Below the pieces are notes generated by a model. The model did no database searches and was not told the DNA's origin. It saw only the letters and a list, made by a program, of their open reading frames with translations. Both the position numbers and the translations under genes were made by a program. Source: Vicinamibacteria bacterium (GTDB lineage: Bacteria; Acidobacteriota; Vicinamibacteria; Vicinamibacterales; UBA8438). From it: DNA of 64,000 bases. The DNA lies in NCBI GenBank assembly GCA_022820825.1, contig JAJEEU010000043.1, positions 1 through 64,000 of the forward strand. Direction: 5' to 3'. Position 1 is the stretch's first letter. Each line of letters starts with the position of its first letter. This document shows, one piece after another, positions 1-9,586 of this stretch.

Positions 1-650
1 GCCGGCCGCACCCGCGGCCGCGCGCCGGTGCGGCGCCACTCCAGCAGCGCGATCGGCAGCAGCACGGCGGCTGCCAGCGCGGGGCCGACCGGCCCCTTCA
101 TGAGCGCGGCTCCGGCCGCGGCGAGGGCGGCCGCGACGAGCCACGGCAGGCGCGAGGCCGGCGCCGGCGCACCGCGCGGATCGTCGAACAGGCCGACCAG
201 CGCCGTCCATACGGCGGCCGTGACGAAGAACGCCAGCGGCAGGTCCGGCAGCGCCTGGTGCGCCATCGCAATCCCGGCAGCGCTCGTCGCGGCAATGACG
301 CCGGCGAGCAGCGCTTCCGTCTCGCCGCACCACCGGCGCGCGCAGAAGAACGTGACCAGCACGAGGCCCAACCCGGCCAGCGCGGAGGGGAGCCGCGCGG
401 CGCCCGGCGACGGCCCCGCGGCGAGGTACGCGCCGGCCGCCGTCCAGTAGTACAGCACCGGCTTCTCGAAGCGCGGCTGGTAGTTGTAGTAGGGGGTCAG
501 CCAGTCACCGCTCTCCACCATCTCGCGCGCGCTCTCGGCGTAGAAGCCTTCGTCGGAATCGGTGATGGTCGGCCTTCCGAGCGCGGCGAAGAAGGCCAGG
601 GCGCAGACCCCGGCGAGCAGCAGCAGGTGACGCGGCACGTGGGCAGCCAT
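1..650 (-). CDS. Glycosyltransferase family 39 (ArnT/PMT-like) membrane protein, 3' part cut by window edge
   Basis: Reading the minus strand from ATG at 650 gives 216 uninterrupted codons that leave the window. The N-terminus is a membrane segment (residues 7-24). It is followed by DSDEGFYAESAREM and RFEKPVLYYW, the acidic first-loop motif and following stretch typical of GT-C transferases of the ArnT/PMT (GT39) family, which move sugars from polyprenyl-phosphate carriers to lipids or proteins at the membrane. More hydrophobic segments follow near residues 90-105, 115-130 and 170-200. The acceptor cannot be inferred. The gene is divergent from the CoA-binding gene, with 31 bp between the starts; a TATAGG at 674-669 could be its -10. 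Confidence 0.8.
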   Translation of the reverse strand, partial: MAAHVPRHLLLLAGVCALAFFAALGRPTITDSDEGFYAESAREMVESGDWLTPYYNYQPRFEKPVLYYWTAAGAYLAAGPSPGAARLPSALAGLGLVLVTFFCARRWCGETEALLAGVIAATSAAGIAMAHQALPDLPLAFFVTAAVWTALVGLFDDPRGAPAPASRLPWLVAAALAAAGAALMKGPVGPALAAAVLLPIALLEWRRTGARPRVRP

Positions 651-669
651 TCTACGCCACGGGCTGCCC

Positions 670-675
670 TATACT
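670..675 (+). promoter_or_regulatory. -10 element, leaderless arrangement
   Basis: TATACT lies 6 nt before the ATG at 682, so transcription would begin at about the start codon. I see no convincing -35 and no Shine-Dalgarno sequence. The complementary strand reads TATAGG across nearly the same bases, facing the divergent glycosyltransferase gene. Confidence 0.45.
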
Positions 676-681
676 CGGTAC

Positions 682-1050
682 ATGGAGACCGTAGCGGTAG
701 TAGGGGCCTCGCGGGATCGCCGCAAGTACGGCAACAAGGCCGTGCGCGGATTCCGCCATGCGGGATACCGCGTGGCGCCGATCAACCCGAGCGGCGGCGC
801 CATCGAGGGCTTGCAGTCGTATCCGTCGCTGCGCGACGTGCCGTACGCCATAGACATGGCCTCGTTCTACGTGGCGCCGGAGATCGGCGTGCAGCTCGTC
901 GACGAGGTGGCCGGCCTGGGGATCCCGACGCTGTGGCTCAATCCGGGGGCCGACGGTCCGGACGTCGTGCGGCGCGCCCGCGAGCTCGGCCTCGAGCCCG
1001 TCATCGGCTGCAGCATGATCGGGATCGGCGAGTCCCCCGCAAACTACTGA
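682..1050 (+). CDS. CoA-binding domain protein (YccU-like)
   Basis: A 122-residue single-domain protein. It opens with VAVVGASRDRRKYGNKA, the Rossmann-type nucleotide-binding loop of the CoA_binding_2 family, and ends with GCSMI, close to the conserved Cys-Met-x-I seen in these proteins. The family resembles the N-terminal domain of succinyl-CoA synthetase alpha and binds CoA; its physiological role is unknown. Length matches the family norm (about 120-145). There is no ribosome binding site and a -10 lies 6 nt before the ATG, so the mRNA is probably leaderless. The next gene, rho, has its own promoter. Confidence 0.85.
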   Translation: METVAVVGASRDRRKYGNKAVRGFRHAGYRVAPINPSGGAIEGLQSYPSLRDVPYAIDMASFYVAPEIGVQLVDEVAGLGIPTLWLNPGADGPDVVRRARELGLEPVIGCSMIGIGESPANY

Positions 1051-1082
1051 TAAAGCCCACCAAGCGCAGCCCCATCTGCTAT

Positions 1083-1111
1083 TTGACAGTCTGCGGCGGC
1101 GGTCCTATACT
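1083..1111 (+). promoter_or_regulatory. Sigma70 promoter of rho
   Basis: TTGACA (1083-1088), exactly 17 bp, then TATACT (1106-1111). This is the best consensus promoter in the window. The predicted start near 1118 gives a leader of about 98 nt before the rho ATG. Confidence 0.8.
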
Positions 1112-1143
1112 CGCTGTTCCGTTTCGCAGCGCATCCGCCGGGT

Positions 1144-1203
1144 AACCGCACCCTCGCATCCTGAACCCTCTGCGCACGTGCGCACCCTCTAACCCTTCTT
1201 CCA
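1144..1203 (+). promoter_or_regulatory. C-rich, G-poor rho leader (rut-like)
   Basis: Bases 1146-1202 contain about 29 C and 8 G in an otherwise GC-balanced neighbourhood. ACCCTC or ACCCTT occurs four times (1150, 1165, 1184, 1192). A perfect 14-bp palindrome, TGCGCACGTGCGCA, sits at 1171-1184. Unstructured C-rich RNA with repeated YC dimers is what Rho binds, and rho is autoregulated by attenuation in other bacteria. A rut site for feedback control is therefore a reasonable inference. Confidence 0.45.
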
Positions 1204-1215
1204 GGCCAGATTCAT

Positions 1216-2586
<1,371 letters not shown>

Positions 2587-2600
2587 GGGAGGAGCGGACC

Positions 2601-2792
2601 TTGACGAAGATTATCGTGCGGAACAACGGCCCCCTGCTGGTCCAGAGCGAGGACGCTACGCTGGCGGACGCGAACGGAGACGAGATCGCGATCGAGCGGC
2701 GTCCGTTCGCGCTGTGCCGCTGCGGCGCCTCCGAGAACAAGCCGTTCTGCGACGGCAGCCACAACCGCATCGGCTTCGACGGCAGTTCGTAG
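2601..2792 (+). CDS. CDGSH iron-sulfur domain protein
   Basis: A 63-residue protein with one CDGSH motif, CRCGASENKPFCDGSH (about residues 39-54), whose three Cys and one His ligate a 2Fe-2S cluster. Small stand-alone CDGSH proteins are redox or electron-transfer factors of unclear role. Translation starts at TTG, 14 bp after the rho stop, behind a good ribosome binding site (GGGGAGGAG). It is probably cotranscribed with rho and runs convergently into clpB 22 bp away. Confidence 0.85.
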   Translation: MTKIIVRNNGPLLVQSEDATLADANGDEIAIERRPFALCRCGASENKPFCDGSHNRIGFDGSS

Positions 2793-2814
2793 GCACTCGC
2801 CGCTCGCGGGGCGG

Positions 2815-5424
2815 TCAGGCGCCGACGGCGTCCTGCTTCGCGAACGTCAGGTCGCCGTCCCGCGCGTCGGCCGTCACGCGGTCTCCGGCGGCGAACTTTC
2901 CGTCCAGAATCTCCAGCGCCAGCGGGTCGAGTAGCCGCCGCTGGATCGTGCGCCGCAGCGGGCGCGCCCCGAACAGCGGGTCGAATCCTTCCTCCGCGAT
3001 CAGCCTCTTCGCCGCGTCGGTCAGCTCGAGCGTGACGTTGCGGTCCGCGAGCCGCCGCGCGAGCTGGCCGAGCTGGATGTCCACGATGGCGAGCAGCTCG
3101 GTGCGTCCCAGCGCGCCGAAGATGATGATCTCGTCGATGCGGTTGATGAACTCCGGCCGGAAATGGGCGCGCAGCGCCTGGTCGACCTCCCGGCGCATCG
3201 ATTCCTCGCTGCCGCCGGACGCCAGTCCGTGCTCCGCGATCTGCCGGCTGCCCAGATTCGACGTCATGATGATTACCGCGTTCTTGAAGTCGACCGTGCG
3301 GCCCTTGTTGTCGGTCAGCCGGCCGTCGTCGAGCAGTTGCAGCATCACGTTGAGCACTTCCGGATGGGCCTTCTCGATCTCGTCCAGCAGCACGACCGCG
3401 TACGGCCGGCGGCGGATCGCCTCGGTGAGCTGGCCCGCCTCCTCGTAGCCGACGTAGCCGGGCGGTGCGCCGATCAGCCGCGCCACCGTGTGCTTCTCCT
3501 GGTACTCGGACATGTCGATCCGGACCATCGCGTCCTCGGCGTCGAACAGGAACTCGGCCAGCGCCCGCGCCAGCTCCGTCTTGCCCACGCCGGTCGGCCC
3601 GAGGAAGATGAAGCTGCCCAGCGGCCGGCGTGGATCCTGGAGGCCGGCGCGCGCCCGCCGGATGGCGTTGGACACGGCGACAATCGCGTCCTCCTGTCCG
3701 ACCACCCGCTCGCGCAGGCGCGCTTCCATCCGGAGCAGCTTCTGGATCTCGCCCTCCACGAGCCGGCTTACCGGAATGTGGGTCCACTTGCTGACGACTT
3801 CCGCGATGTCCTCCTCGTCGACCTCTTCCTTCAGCATGCGCGCCTGCTGCGGGGCGCCGTGCAGGTCCTCCTCTTCCTGCTGCAGCCTGCCCTCCAGTTC
3901 CGGCAGCCTTCCGTACTGCAGCTCCGATGCCTCGGCATAGTCGCCGGCCTGCTGCGCCCGCTCGATGGCATGGCGGACTTCTTCGATCTCCTCCTTGAGC
4001 GCGCGTGACGACTGGATCGCGCCCTTCTCGCGCTCCCACTGCGCCCGCAGCCGGCTGCGTTCCTCCTTCAGGTCCGCGAGGTCCTTGTCGAGCCCCGCCA
4101 GGCGCTCCTGCGACGCGGCGTCGGTCTCTTTCCGCAGCGCCTCGCGCTCGATCTCGAGCTGCATGATCCGGCGCTCCGCCTCGTCGAGCTCGACCGGCAG
4201 CGAGTCGATCTCGGTCCGCAGCTTGGAAGCCGCCTCGTCGATGAGGTCGATGGCCTTGTCCGGCAGGAAGCGGTCGCTGATGTAGCGCTGCGACAGCACC
4301 GCCGCGGCCACGAGCGCGGCGTCCTTGAACGCCACGCCGTGGTGTATCTCGTACCGCTCGCGCAGGCCGCGCAGGATGCTGATGGTGTCCTCGACGCCGG
4401 GTTCGTCGACCATCACCGGCTGAAAGCGGCGCTCGAGCGCGGCGTCCTTCTCGATGTGCTTGCGGTATTCGTCCAGCGTCGTGGCGCCGATGGCGTGGAG
4501 CTCGCCGCGCGCGAGCATCGGCTTCAGCATGTTCGAGGCGTCGATGGCGCCCTCGGAAGCGCCCGCGCCGACGACCGTGTGCAACTCGTCGATGAACAGG
4601 ATGATCCGGCCTTCGGCGGCCGTGACCTCCTTCAGCACCGCCTTGAGGCGTTCCTCGAACTCGCCCCTGTACTTGGCCCCCGCCACCAGCGCGCCGATGT
4701 CGAGTGCGACGATGCGCTTCTGCTTGAGTCCCTCGGGAACGTCCTGGCGCACGATGCGCTGCGCGAGCCCCTCCACGATGGCGGTCTTGCCGACGCCGGG
4801 CTCGCCGATCAGCACGGGATTGTTCTTGGTGCGCCGCGACAGCACCTGCACGACGCGCCGCACCTCGTCGTCGCGGCCGATGACCGGATCGAGGTCGCCC
4901 TTGCGGGCGCGCGCCGTCAGATCGGAGCCATAGCGCTCGAGCGCTTCGTATTTGCCCTCCGGATTGGGATCCGTCACGCGCTGCGTGCCGCGCACCGACT
5001 TCAACACTTCCTGAATCCGGTCGGGCGCGGCCTGATGGGCCGCCAGGATCTTCGCGGCGGGCGCGCGGCGGCCCTCGGCGGCCAGCGCCAGCAGCAGGTG
5101 CTCGGTGCTGATGTACTCGTCCTTGAGCCGCTCGGCCTCGGCCGACGCGCGGTTTACCGCGTCCCTGGTGCGGGCCGACAGCGCCGGCGCCGCGCCGCCG
5201 CGCGCCGACGGCAATTTGGCCACCTCGGCGCGGGCGGCGTCCGCGACCGCGGCCGGATCGACGCCCAGCCGCCGCAGCACCGTCGGCACCACCCCGTCCT
5301 GTTGCGCCGCGAGCGCAGCCAGGAGATGCTCCGGCTCCAGCTCCGGGTGGCCGGCCTGTTCCGCCGCCTGCTGTGCGGCAAGCAGCGCCTCCTGGGCCTT
5401 TTCCGTCATGCGGTTCAGGTTCAT
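2815..5424 (-). CDS. clpB: ATP-dependent disaggregase ClpB
   Basis: An 869-residue Hsp100 chaperone that, with DnaK/DnaJ, extracts proteins from aggregates. It has Clp-N repeats (1-145), AAA-1 with [13 protein letters not shown], a long coiled-coil middle domain (about 405-530; ClpA lacks this) and AAA-2 with [17 protein letters not shown] and [13 protein letters not shown], then a C-terminal D2-small domain. The ATG at 5424 overlaps the stop of the upstream DnaJ-like gene by 4 bp. The pair is thus translationally coupled, sensible for two chaperones acting on the same substrates. Confidence 0.97.
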   Translation of the reverse strand: MNLNRMTEKAQEALLAAQQAAEQAGHPELEPEHLLAALAAQQDGVVPTVLRRLGVDPAAVADAARAEVAKLPSARGGAAPALSARTRDAVNRASAEAERLKDEYISTEHLLLALAAEGRRAPAAKILAAHQAAPDRIQEVLKSVRGTQRVTDPNPEGKYEALERYGSDLTARARKGDLDPVIGRDDEVRRVVQVLSRRTKNNPVLIGEPGVGKTAIVEGLAQRIVRQDVPEGLKQKRIVALDIGALVAGAKYRGEFEERLKAVLKEVTAAEGRIILFIDELHTVVGAGASEGAIDASNMLKPMLARGELHAIGATTLDEYRKHIEKDAALERRFQPVMVDEPGVEDTISILRGLRERYEIHHGVAFKDAALVAAAVLSQRYISDRFLPDKAIDLIDEAASKLRTEIDSLPVELDEAERRIMQLEIEREALRKETDAASQERLAGLDKDLADLKEERSRLRAQWEREKGAIQSSRALKEEIEEVRHAIERAQQAGDYAEASELQYGRLPELEGRLQQEEEDLHGAPQQARMLKEEVDEEDIAEVVSKWTHIPVSRLVEGEIQKLLRMEARLRERVVGQEDAIVAVSNAIRRARAGLQDPRRPLGSFIFLGPTGVGKTELARALAEFLFDAEDAMVRIDMSEYQEKHTVARLIGAPPGYVGYEEAGQLTEAIRRRPYAVVLLDEIEKAHPEVLNVMLQLLDDGRLTDNKGRTVDFKNAVIIMTSNLGSRQIAEHGLASGGSEESMRREVDQALRAHFRPEFINRIDEIIIFGALGRTELLAIVDIQLGQLARRLADRNVTLELTDAAKRLIAEEGFDPLFGARPLRRTIQRRLLDPLALEILDGKFAAGDRVTADARDGDLTFAKQDAVGA

Positions 5425-6350
5425 GGCTCGTTCCTTCCATCCGCCGCCGAGGCCGACTCCGCGGCCAGGGCTTCGTAGTGCGCCCGCGCGGCGGGGCTGA
5501 GATGCCGCGGGACCGCTATCTGCACGGCGGCCAGCAGGTCGCCGGCCTTGCCGCGCCGGCCCGGCAGGCCGCGGCCCCGCAGCCGCAGCGTCTGGCCGGA
5601 CTGCGTCCCGGCGGGCACCTTCAGGCGCACCGTCGCGCCGTCGAGGGTGGCCACGTCGACCTCGCCGCCGAGCACGGCGGTCGTGACCGGGACGGCGACC
5701 GTCAGGTGCAGGTCCCGGCCGCGCGGCGTGAAGCGCGGATGCGGCGCAATGCGTATGCGCAACAGCAGGTTGCCGGCGGGCGTCCCGTCGGCTCCGGGTT
5801 CGCCTTCGCCCGGCACGCGCACGCTCGCCCCGTCGGTCACCCCGGCCGGGATGCGCACGTCCACGGATCGCTGCCGGCCGGCGCGGTTGATGGAGAGACG
5901 CCGCGTCGTGCCGTGATACGCGTGCTCCAGGCTCAGCTCCAGCGTGTGCTCAAGGTCCCTGCCGCGCGTTCTGCGGCCGGCCGGGCGGGCGCCGCCGAAG
6001 AACTGCTCGAAGAAATCCGAGAAGCCGCTGTCGCTGTGAGCGGTGCGGAAACCGCCCTGAAAGCCTCCGAAACCGAACGGATCGCCCGCGAAGGGGTTGC
6101 CGCCGGCCGCTTGGGCCTGCTCGATGCGGCGCCAGTCAGCGCCGAGGGTGTCGTACTTGCGCCTGGTCTCGGGGTTGCCCAGCACCTCGTGGGCTTCGTT
6201 GATCTCCTTGAAGCGCTTCTCGGCGGCGGCGTCCCCGGCATTGACATCCGGATGCCACTTGCGGGCCAGCCTGCGGTACGCCGCCTTGATGTCTTCCGGC
6301 GACGCGTCGCGGCCCACGCCGAGCACGTTGTAGTAGTCCTTGAACTCCAT
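5421..6350 (-). CDS. cbpA: DnaJ-family co-chaperone of the CbpA type
   Basis: A 309-residue J-domain protein. The J domain occupies residues 1-70, with the HPD tripeptide in WHPDVNAG. A Gly/Phe-rich linker (about 85-125, [16 protein letters not shown]) and two C-terminal substrate-binding beta domains follow ([33 protein letters not shown]). No zinc-finger CxxCxGxG repeats are present, which separates it from DnaJ proper. I start it at ATG 6350 ([12 protein letters not shown]); an in-frame upstream extension lacks homology. It overlaps clpB by 4 bp. Confidence 0.9.
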   Translation of the reverse strand: MEFKDYYNVLGVGRDASPEDIKAAYRRLARKWHPDVNAGDAAAEKRFKEINEAHEVLGNPETRRKYDTLGADWRRIEQAQAAGGNPFAGDPFGFGGFQGGFRTAHSDSGFSDFFEQFFGGARPAGRRTRGRDLEHTLELSLEHAYHGTTRRLSINRAGRQRSVDVRIPAGVTDGASVRVPGEGEPGADGTPAGNLLLRIRIAPHPRFTPRGRDLHLTVAVPVTTAVLGGEVDVATLDGATVRLKVPAGTQSGQTLRLRGRGLPGRRGKAGDLLAAVQIAVPRHLSPAARAHYEALAAESASAADGRNEP

Positions 6351-6390
6351 GGCATCCACAGGCTGAACACTCGGAACTTGCGTATCTCCA

Positions 6391-6419
6391 AGCATAAATC
6401 TTGATACGGTCTTTAGCAA
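6391..6419 (-). promoter_or_regulatory. Possible sigma70-like promoter of cbpA-clpB
   Basis: On the minus strand TTGCTA, 17 bp, TATGCT, four of six matches in each hexamer. The start would fall near 6384, 34 nt upstream of the cbpA ATG. I looked for a heat-shock CIRCE or HAIR inverted repeat and saw none. Confidence 0.35.
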
Positions 6420-6469
6420 CCTTTCCGTCTGCTAGACTGAGGCTGCGCACGGCGCAGCCCCATCTGGTA

Positions 6470-7915
6470 ATGCCCCGACCCGAGCTGTTCTCTTCCCGCT
6501 GGGCCATCATCGCCGCCGGACTCGGCATGGCGGTCGGTACCGGCAACCTCTGGCGGTTTCCGCGCGTCGCCGCGCAGAACGGCGGCGCCGCCTTCCTGAT
6601 TCCCTGGCTGCTGTTCCTGGTGCTCTGGTCGCTGCCGCTGCTGATCGCGGAGTTCGGGATCGGCCGCGGCGCGCGGCGCGGGCCGATCGGCGCCTTCGCG
6701 ACACTGATCGGCCGCCGCAACGCCTGGATGGGCGGCTTCATCGCGGTGACCACCGCGATGATCATGTTCTACTACGCGGTCGTCACCGGGTGGACGCTCA
6801 AGTACTTCTTCGCCAGCGTCGCGGGCGGGCAGTGGGGCGACACGGCCGAGTACTGGGCGCAGTACAGCACCTCCGTGTGGCAGCCGGTGCTGTTCCATGT
6901 TGCGGCGGTCCTGCTGGCGGGCGCAATCGTTGCCCGCGGCGTTGCGGGCGGCATAGAGCGCGCCAACAAGGTGCTCATTCCCACGCTGTTCGTGCTGCTG
7001 CTGGTTGCCGTGGCGCGCGCCGTCACGCTGGAGGGTGCGGGGGAGGGTCTGCGCTTCCTGTTCCAGCCGGATCTGTCCGCGCTGGCCGACTATCGCACCT
7101 GGCTGGAGGCGCTGACGCAGTCGGCGTGGTCGACCGGCGCCGGCTGGGGGCTGGTGCTGGCGTACGCGGTGTACGTGCGGCGCGACGAGGACGTCGTCGT
7201 GAGCTCCGTCGCGATCGGCGTGGGCAACAACGTGGCGTCGCTGCTGGCCGGGATGGCGATCCTGCCGACGGCCTTTGCCATCCTGTCAACTTCCGAAGCG
7301 CTGGAGGCGATGGCGGCCGGCAACGTCGGCCTGACGTTCATCTGGGTGCCGCGGCTGTTCGAGCTCGTGCCGCTGGGGCAGTTCTTCCTGCCCGTGTTCT
7401 TCCTGGCGCTATTCTGCGCCGCGCTCTCGTCGCTGATCGCCATGACCGAGCTGGCGGCGCGCGTGCTCATGGACGGCGGCATGTCGCGGTGGGCCGCCAT
7501 TCGCGTCGTCGCGGCGGCGGCCGTCGTCTGCGGCATCCCGTCGGCCGTGAGCATCGCGGTCTTCGAGAACCAGGACTGGGTCTGGGGGCTGGGCCTGATG
7601 ATCAGCGGGCTGTTCATCTCCGTCGCGGCAACCCGCTACGGACAGGAACGCTTCCGCAACGAGCTCATCAACGGCAGTCCCGGCGCCACGCAGGTCGGGC
7701 GCGTTTACAGTTGGCTGTTGAAGTACCTGGTGCCCGCCGAGTTCGCCGCGATGTTCGGCTGGTGGATGTACCAGTCGGTAGCGGTGTACGACGCGGCGGA
7801 GTGGTGGAACCCGGTCCGGACCTTCAGCCTGGGCACCTGCCTGCTGCAGTGGGGCACGGCCCTGCTGCTCCTGCGGATGTTCAACCGCCGCATCGCCGCG
7901 GCCAGCACACGGTGA
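6470..7915 (+). CDS. Sodium-dependent transporter, NSS/SNF family
   Basis: A 481-residue member of the neurotransmitter:sodium symporter family (LeuT, MhsT type), which couples Na+ entry to uptake of amino acids or similar solutes. Residues 7-30 carry the TM1 signature, AAGLGMAVGTGNLWRFP, with the unwound sodium/substrate-binding stretch. About eleven to twelve membrane segments follow. I chose ATG 6470 (MPRPELFSSRW), which puts the TM1 motif at the usual distance from the start; an in-frame ATG at 6401 would add an atypical tail. The substrate cannot be told. Divergent from cbpA. Confidence 0.9.
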   Translation: MPRPELFSSRWAIIAAGLGMAVGTGNLWRFPRVAAQNGGAAFLIPWLLFLVLWSLPLLIAEFGIGRGARRGPIGAFATLIGRRNAWMGGFIAVTTAMIMFYYAVVTGWTLKYFFASVAGGQWGDTAEYWAQYSTSVWQPVLFHVAAVLLAGAIVARGVAGGIERANKVLIPTLFVLLLVAVARAVTLEGAGEGLRFLFQPDLSALADYRTWLEALTQSAWSTGAGWGLVLAYAVYVRRDEDVVVSSVAIGVGNNVASLLAGMAILPTAFAILSTSEALEAMAAGNVGLTFIWVPRLFELVPLGQFFLPVFFLALFCAALSSLIAMTELAARVLMDGGMSRWAAIRVVAAAAVVCGIPSAVSIAVFENQDWVWGLGLMISGLFISVAATRYGQERFRNELINGSPGATQVGRVYSWLLKYLVPAEFAAMFGWWMYQSVAVYDAAEWWNPVRTFSLGTCLLQWGTALLLLRMFNRRIAAASTR

Positions 7916-7941
7916 AGCGGAGAAAAGGGTGCGCCGCGCCG

Positions 7942-7947
7942 TATAAT
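7942..7947 (+). promoter_or_regulatory. Consensus -10 upstream of the bacilliredoxin gene
   Basis: A perfect TATAAT lies 27 bp after the transporter stop, giving a start near 7954 and a leader of about 50 nt. The -35 is poor. Confidence 0.5.
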
Positions 7948-8006
7948 ACGCATGATCAGGCTGCCGCGGACCGCGGCAGTCACCGTAGTACCAGGAAGGA
8001 GTCTCA

Positions 8007-8438
8007 ATGTATCCAGAGTTCTTTGTGGCGCCGATGCGCGACGAGCTGACGCGGCTCGGCGTGGTCGAGTGGCGCAGCGCGGAAGATGTGGACAAGGGAT
8101 TGAACGAGTCGTCGGGAACGGTGATGGTGGTCGTCAACTCGGTCTGCGGCTGCGCCGCCGGCCGCGCGCGCCCGGGCGTGGCCCTGGCCCTGCAGCACGG
8201 CGTCAAGCCCGACGTGGTGGCCACCGTCTTTGCGGGCGCCGACATCGAGGCGACCGAGCGCGCCCGCGGCTACTTCACCGGATACCCGCCGTCGTCGCCG
8301 TCGGTGGCCATCCTGCGGAACGGGCAGTTGCTGTACATGATGGAGCGCCATCAAATCGAGAACCAGGAAGCGGACGGCATCGCACGCCAGCTCACCGCGG
8401 CGTTCGACGCGCACTGCGCAAAGGCGGTCGCCGGTTAG
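8007..8438 (+). CDS. Bacilliredoxin (BrxA/BrxB family)
   Basis: A 143-residue thioredoxin-fold protein with the CGC active site of bacilliredoxins in VNSVCGCAAGRARP (about residues 45-58). In Firmicutes these enzymes remove bacillithiol from S-bacillithiolated proteins; outside that group they probably act on other low-molecular-weight thiols. Length matches the family (about 140-145). The ribosome binding site AAGGAG sits 8 nt before the ATG. The gene is convergent with hemH, 12 bp apart. Confidence 0.88.
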   Translation: MYPEFFVAPMRDELTRLGVVEWRSAEDVDKGLNESSGTVMVVVNSVCGCAAGRARPGVALALQHGVKPDVVATVFAGADIEATERARGYFTGYPPSSPSVAILRNGQLLYMMERHQIENQEADGIARQLTAAFDAHCAKAVAG

Positions 8439-8450
8439 CCGCCGGAGCGC

Positions 8451-9464
8451 TCAGCGCGAAGGCGGCGGCGGCTCCGTCCGGGCCGGCGGCGTTTCCGGGA
8501 CGATCGGCAAGGGCCGGCCCGCGCGATAGCGTCCGACTGCCGCGCGCACCACGTCGGCCAGCATGTCCAGAAAGGCGGGATGGTCGTTGACGGCGGCCGC
8601 GCGCTGCATCTCGATGCCCGCATCCCGGCAGGCTGCGGCCGCCTCGTGGTCGAGGTCGTACAGCACCTCGACGTGATCGGCGACGAAGCCCAGCGGACAC
8701 AGCACGGCGGCGTCGAGGCCGCGGGCGGATTCGGCCTGCAGGTAATCGCAGACATCCGGTTCCAGCCAGGGGTCTTCGGGGCGGCCGCTGCGGCTCTGGT
8801 AGACCAGCGCCCAGTCCGGACGTCCCAGCGCGGCGGCGATCAGCCGCGCCGATTCGAGCAACTCGGCTTCGTAACGTGCCTGCCGGGCCATGTCCGCCGG
8901 AATGCTGTGCGCGGTAAACACCAGGCGCGCGCGGGAGCGGCAGCCGGGAGAGAGCCGGCTGATTGCCGCTTCGATCCGGCGGGCGTTGGCCTGCACGAAA
9001 CCGGGATGGTCGTGCCAGCGCGCGACGTGGGTCAGCTCCACATCGGCGTGGCCCGCGCGCCGCAGCGCCTCGCGCGCGGTGACCACATTCTGCTTGTACT
9101 GGCCGCAGCTCGAGTAGCTGTGGTGCGCCGCGAGCGTCAGCGCCAGGGCGCGCCGCACACCGTCCCGCGCCATCGCTGCGAGGGTGTCCTCCAGGAAGGG
9201 ATGCCAGTTGCGCATGCCGACATGGACGGGCAGCGGCGGCCCGTCGGCGGCGAGGCGCTCTCGCAGCCCCGCGGCCTGGCGCATCGTGATCGCCGTCAGC
9301 GGCGACACGCCGTCGAACAGCTCGTAGTGCCGCACCACCGCCTCCAGGCGGCTGTCGGGGATGCGGCGGGCGCGGAGAACGTTGCGCAGGAACGGGCGGA
9401 TTTCCTGCCGCCCTCCCGGGCCGCCGAAGCTGATCAGTAGGACGGCGTCGAACGGTTGCGGCAC
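8451..9464 (-). CDS. hemH: Ferrochelatase
   Basis: A 337-residue enzyme of the last heme step, inserting Fe2+ into a porphyrin. Visible: N-terminal LLISFGGPGG, the FDGVSPLT loop, catalytic-His segment LVFTAHSIP, and PLGFVADHVEVLYDLD with the metal-site glutamate. The likely start is GTG 9464 (VPQPFDAVLLISFGG); the open frame upstream of it runs through tRNA-Pro and cannot be coding. A TATTGT ends 7 nt before this GTG, suggesting a leaderless transcript. The same 7 bp read the other way give the tRNA-Pro -10. Confidence 0.93.
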   Translation of the reverse strand: MPQPFDAVLLISFGGPGGRQEIRPFLRNVLRARRIPDSRLEAVVRHYELFDGVSPLTAITMRQAAGLRERLAADGPPLPVHVGMRNWHPFLEDTLAAMARDGVRRALALTLAAHHSYSSCGQYKQNVVTAREALRRAGHADVELTHVARWHDHPGFVQANARRIEAAISRLSPGCRSRARLVFTAHSIPADMARQARYEAELLESARLIAAALGRPDWALVYQSRSGRPEDPWLEPDVCDYLQAESARGLDAAVLCPLGFVADHVEVLYDLDHEAAAACRDAGIEMQRAAAVNDHPAFLDMLADVVRAAVGRYRAGRPLPIVPETPPARTEPPPPSR

Positions 9465-9470
9465 CGGTGA

Positions 9471-9477
9471 TACAATA
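9471..9477. promoter_or_regulatory. Symmetric shared -10 for tRNA-Pro (+) and hemH (-)
   Basis: TACAATA on the plus strand gives TACAAT (9471-9476) pointing at tRNA-Pro, 12 nt ahead of the mature 5' end. On the minus strand it gives TATTGT (9477-9472), 7 nt ahead of the hemH GTG. -35 elements are weak both ways. Confidence 0.5.
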
Positions 9478-9488
9478 TTCGTTTGGTT

Positions 9489-9566
<78 letters not shown>

Positions 9567-9586
9567 TTCTCCCCCCGCTGCATCGA

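Noticed and set aside
6361-6460. CIRCE or HAIR heat-shock operator upstream of cbpA-clpB
   Set aside because: No inverted repeat of the required form; only a weak sigma70-like promoter can be read.
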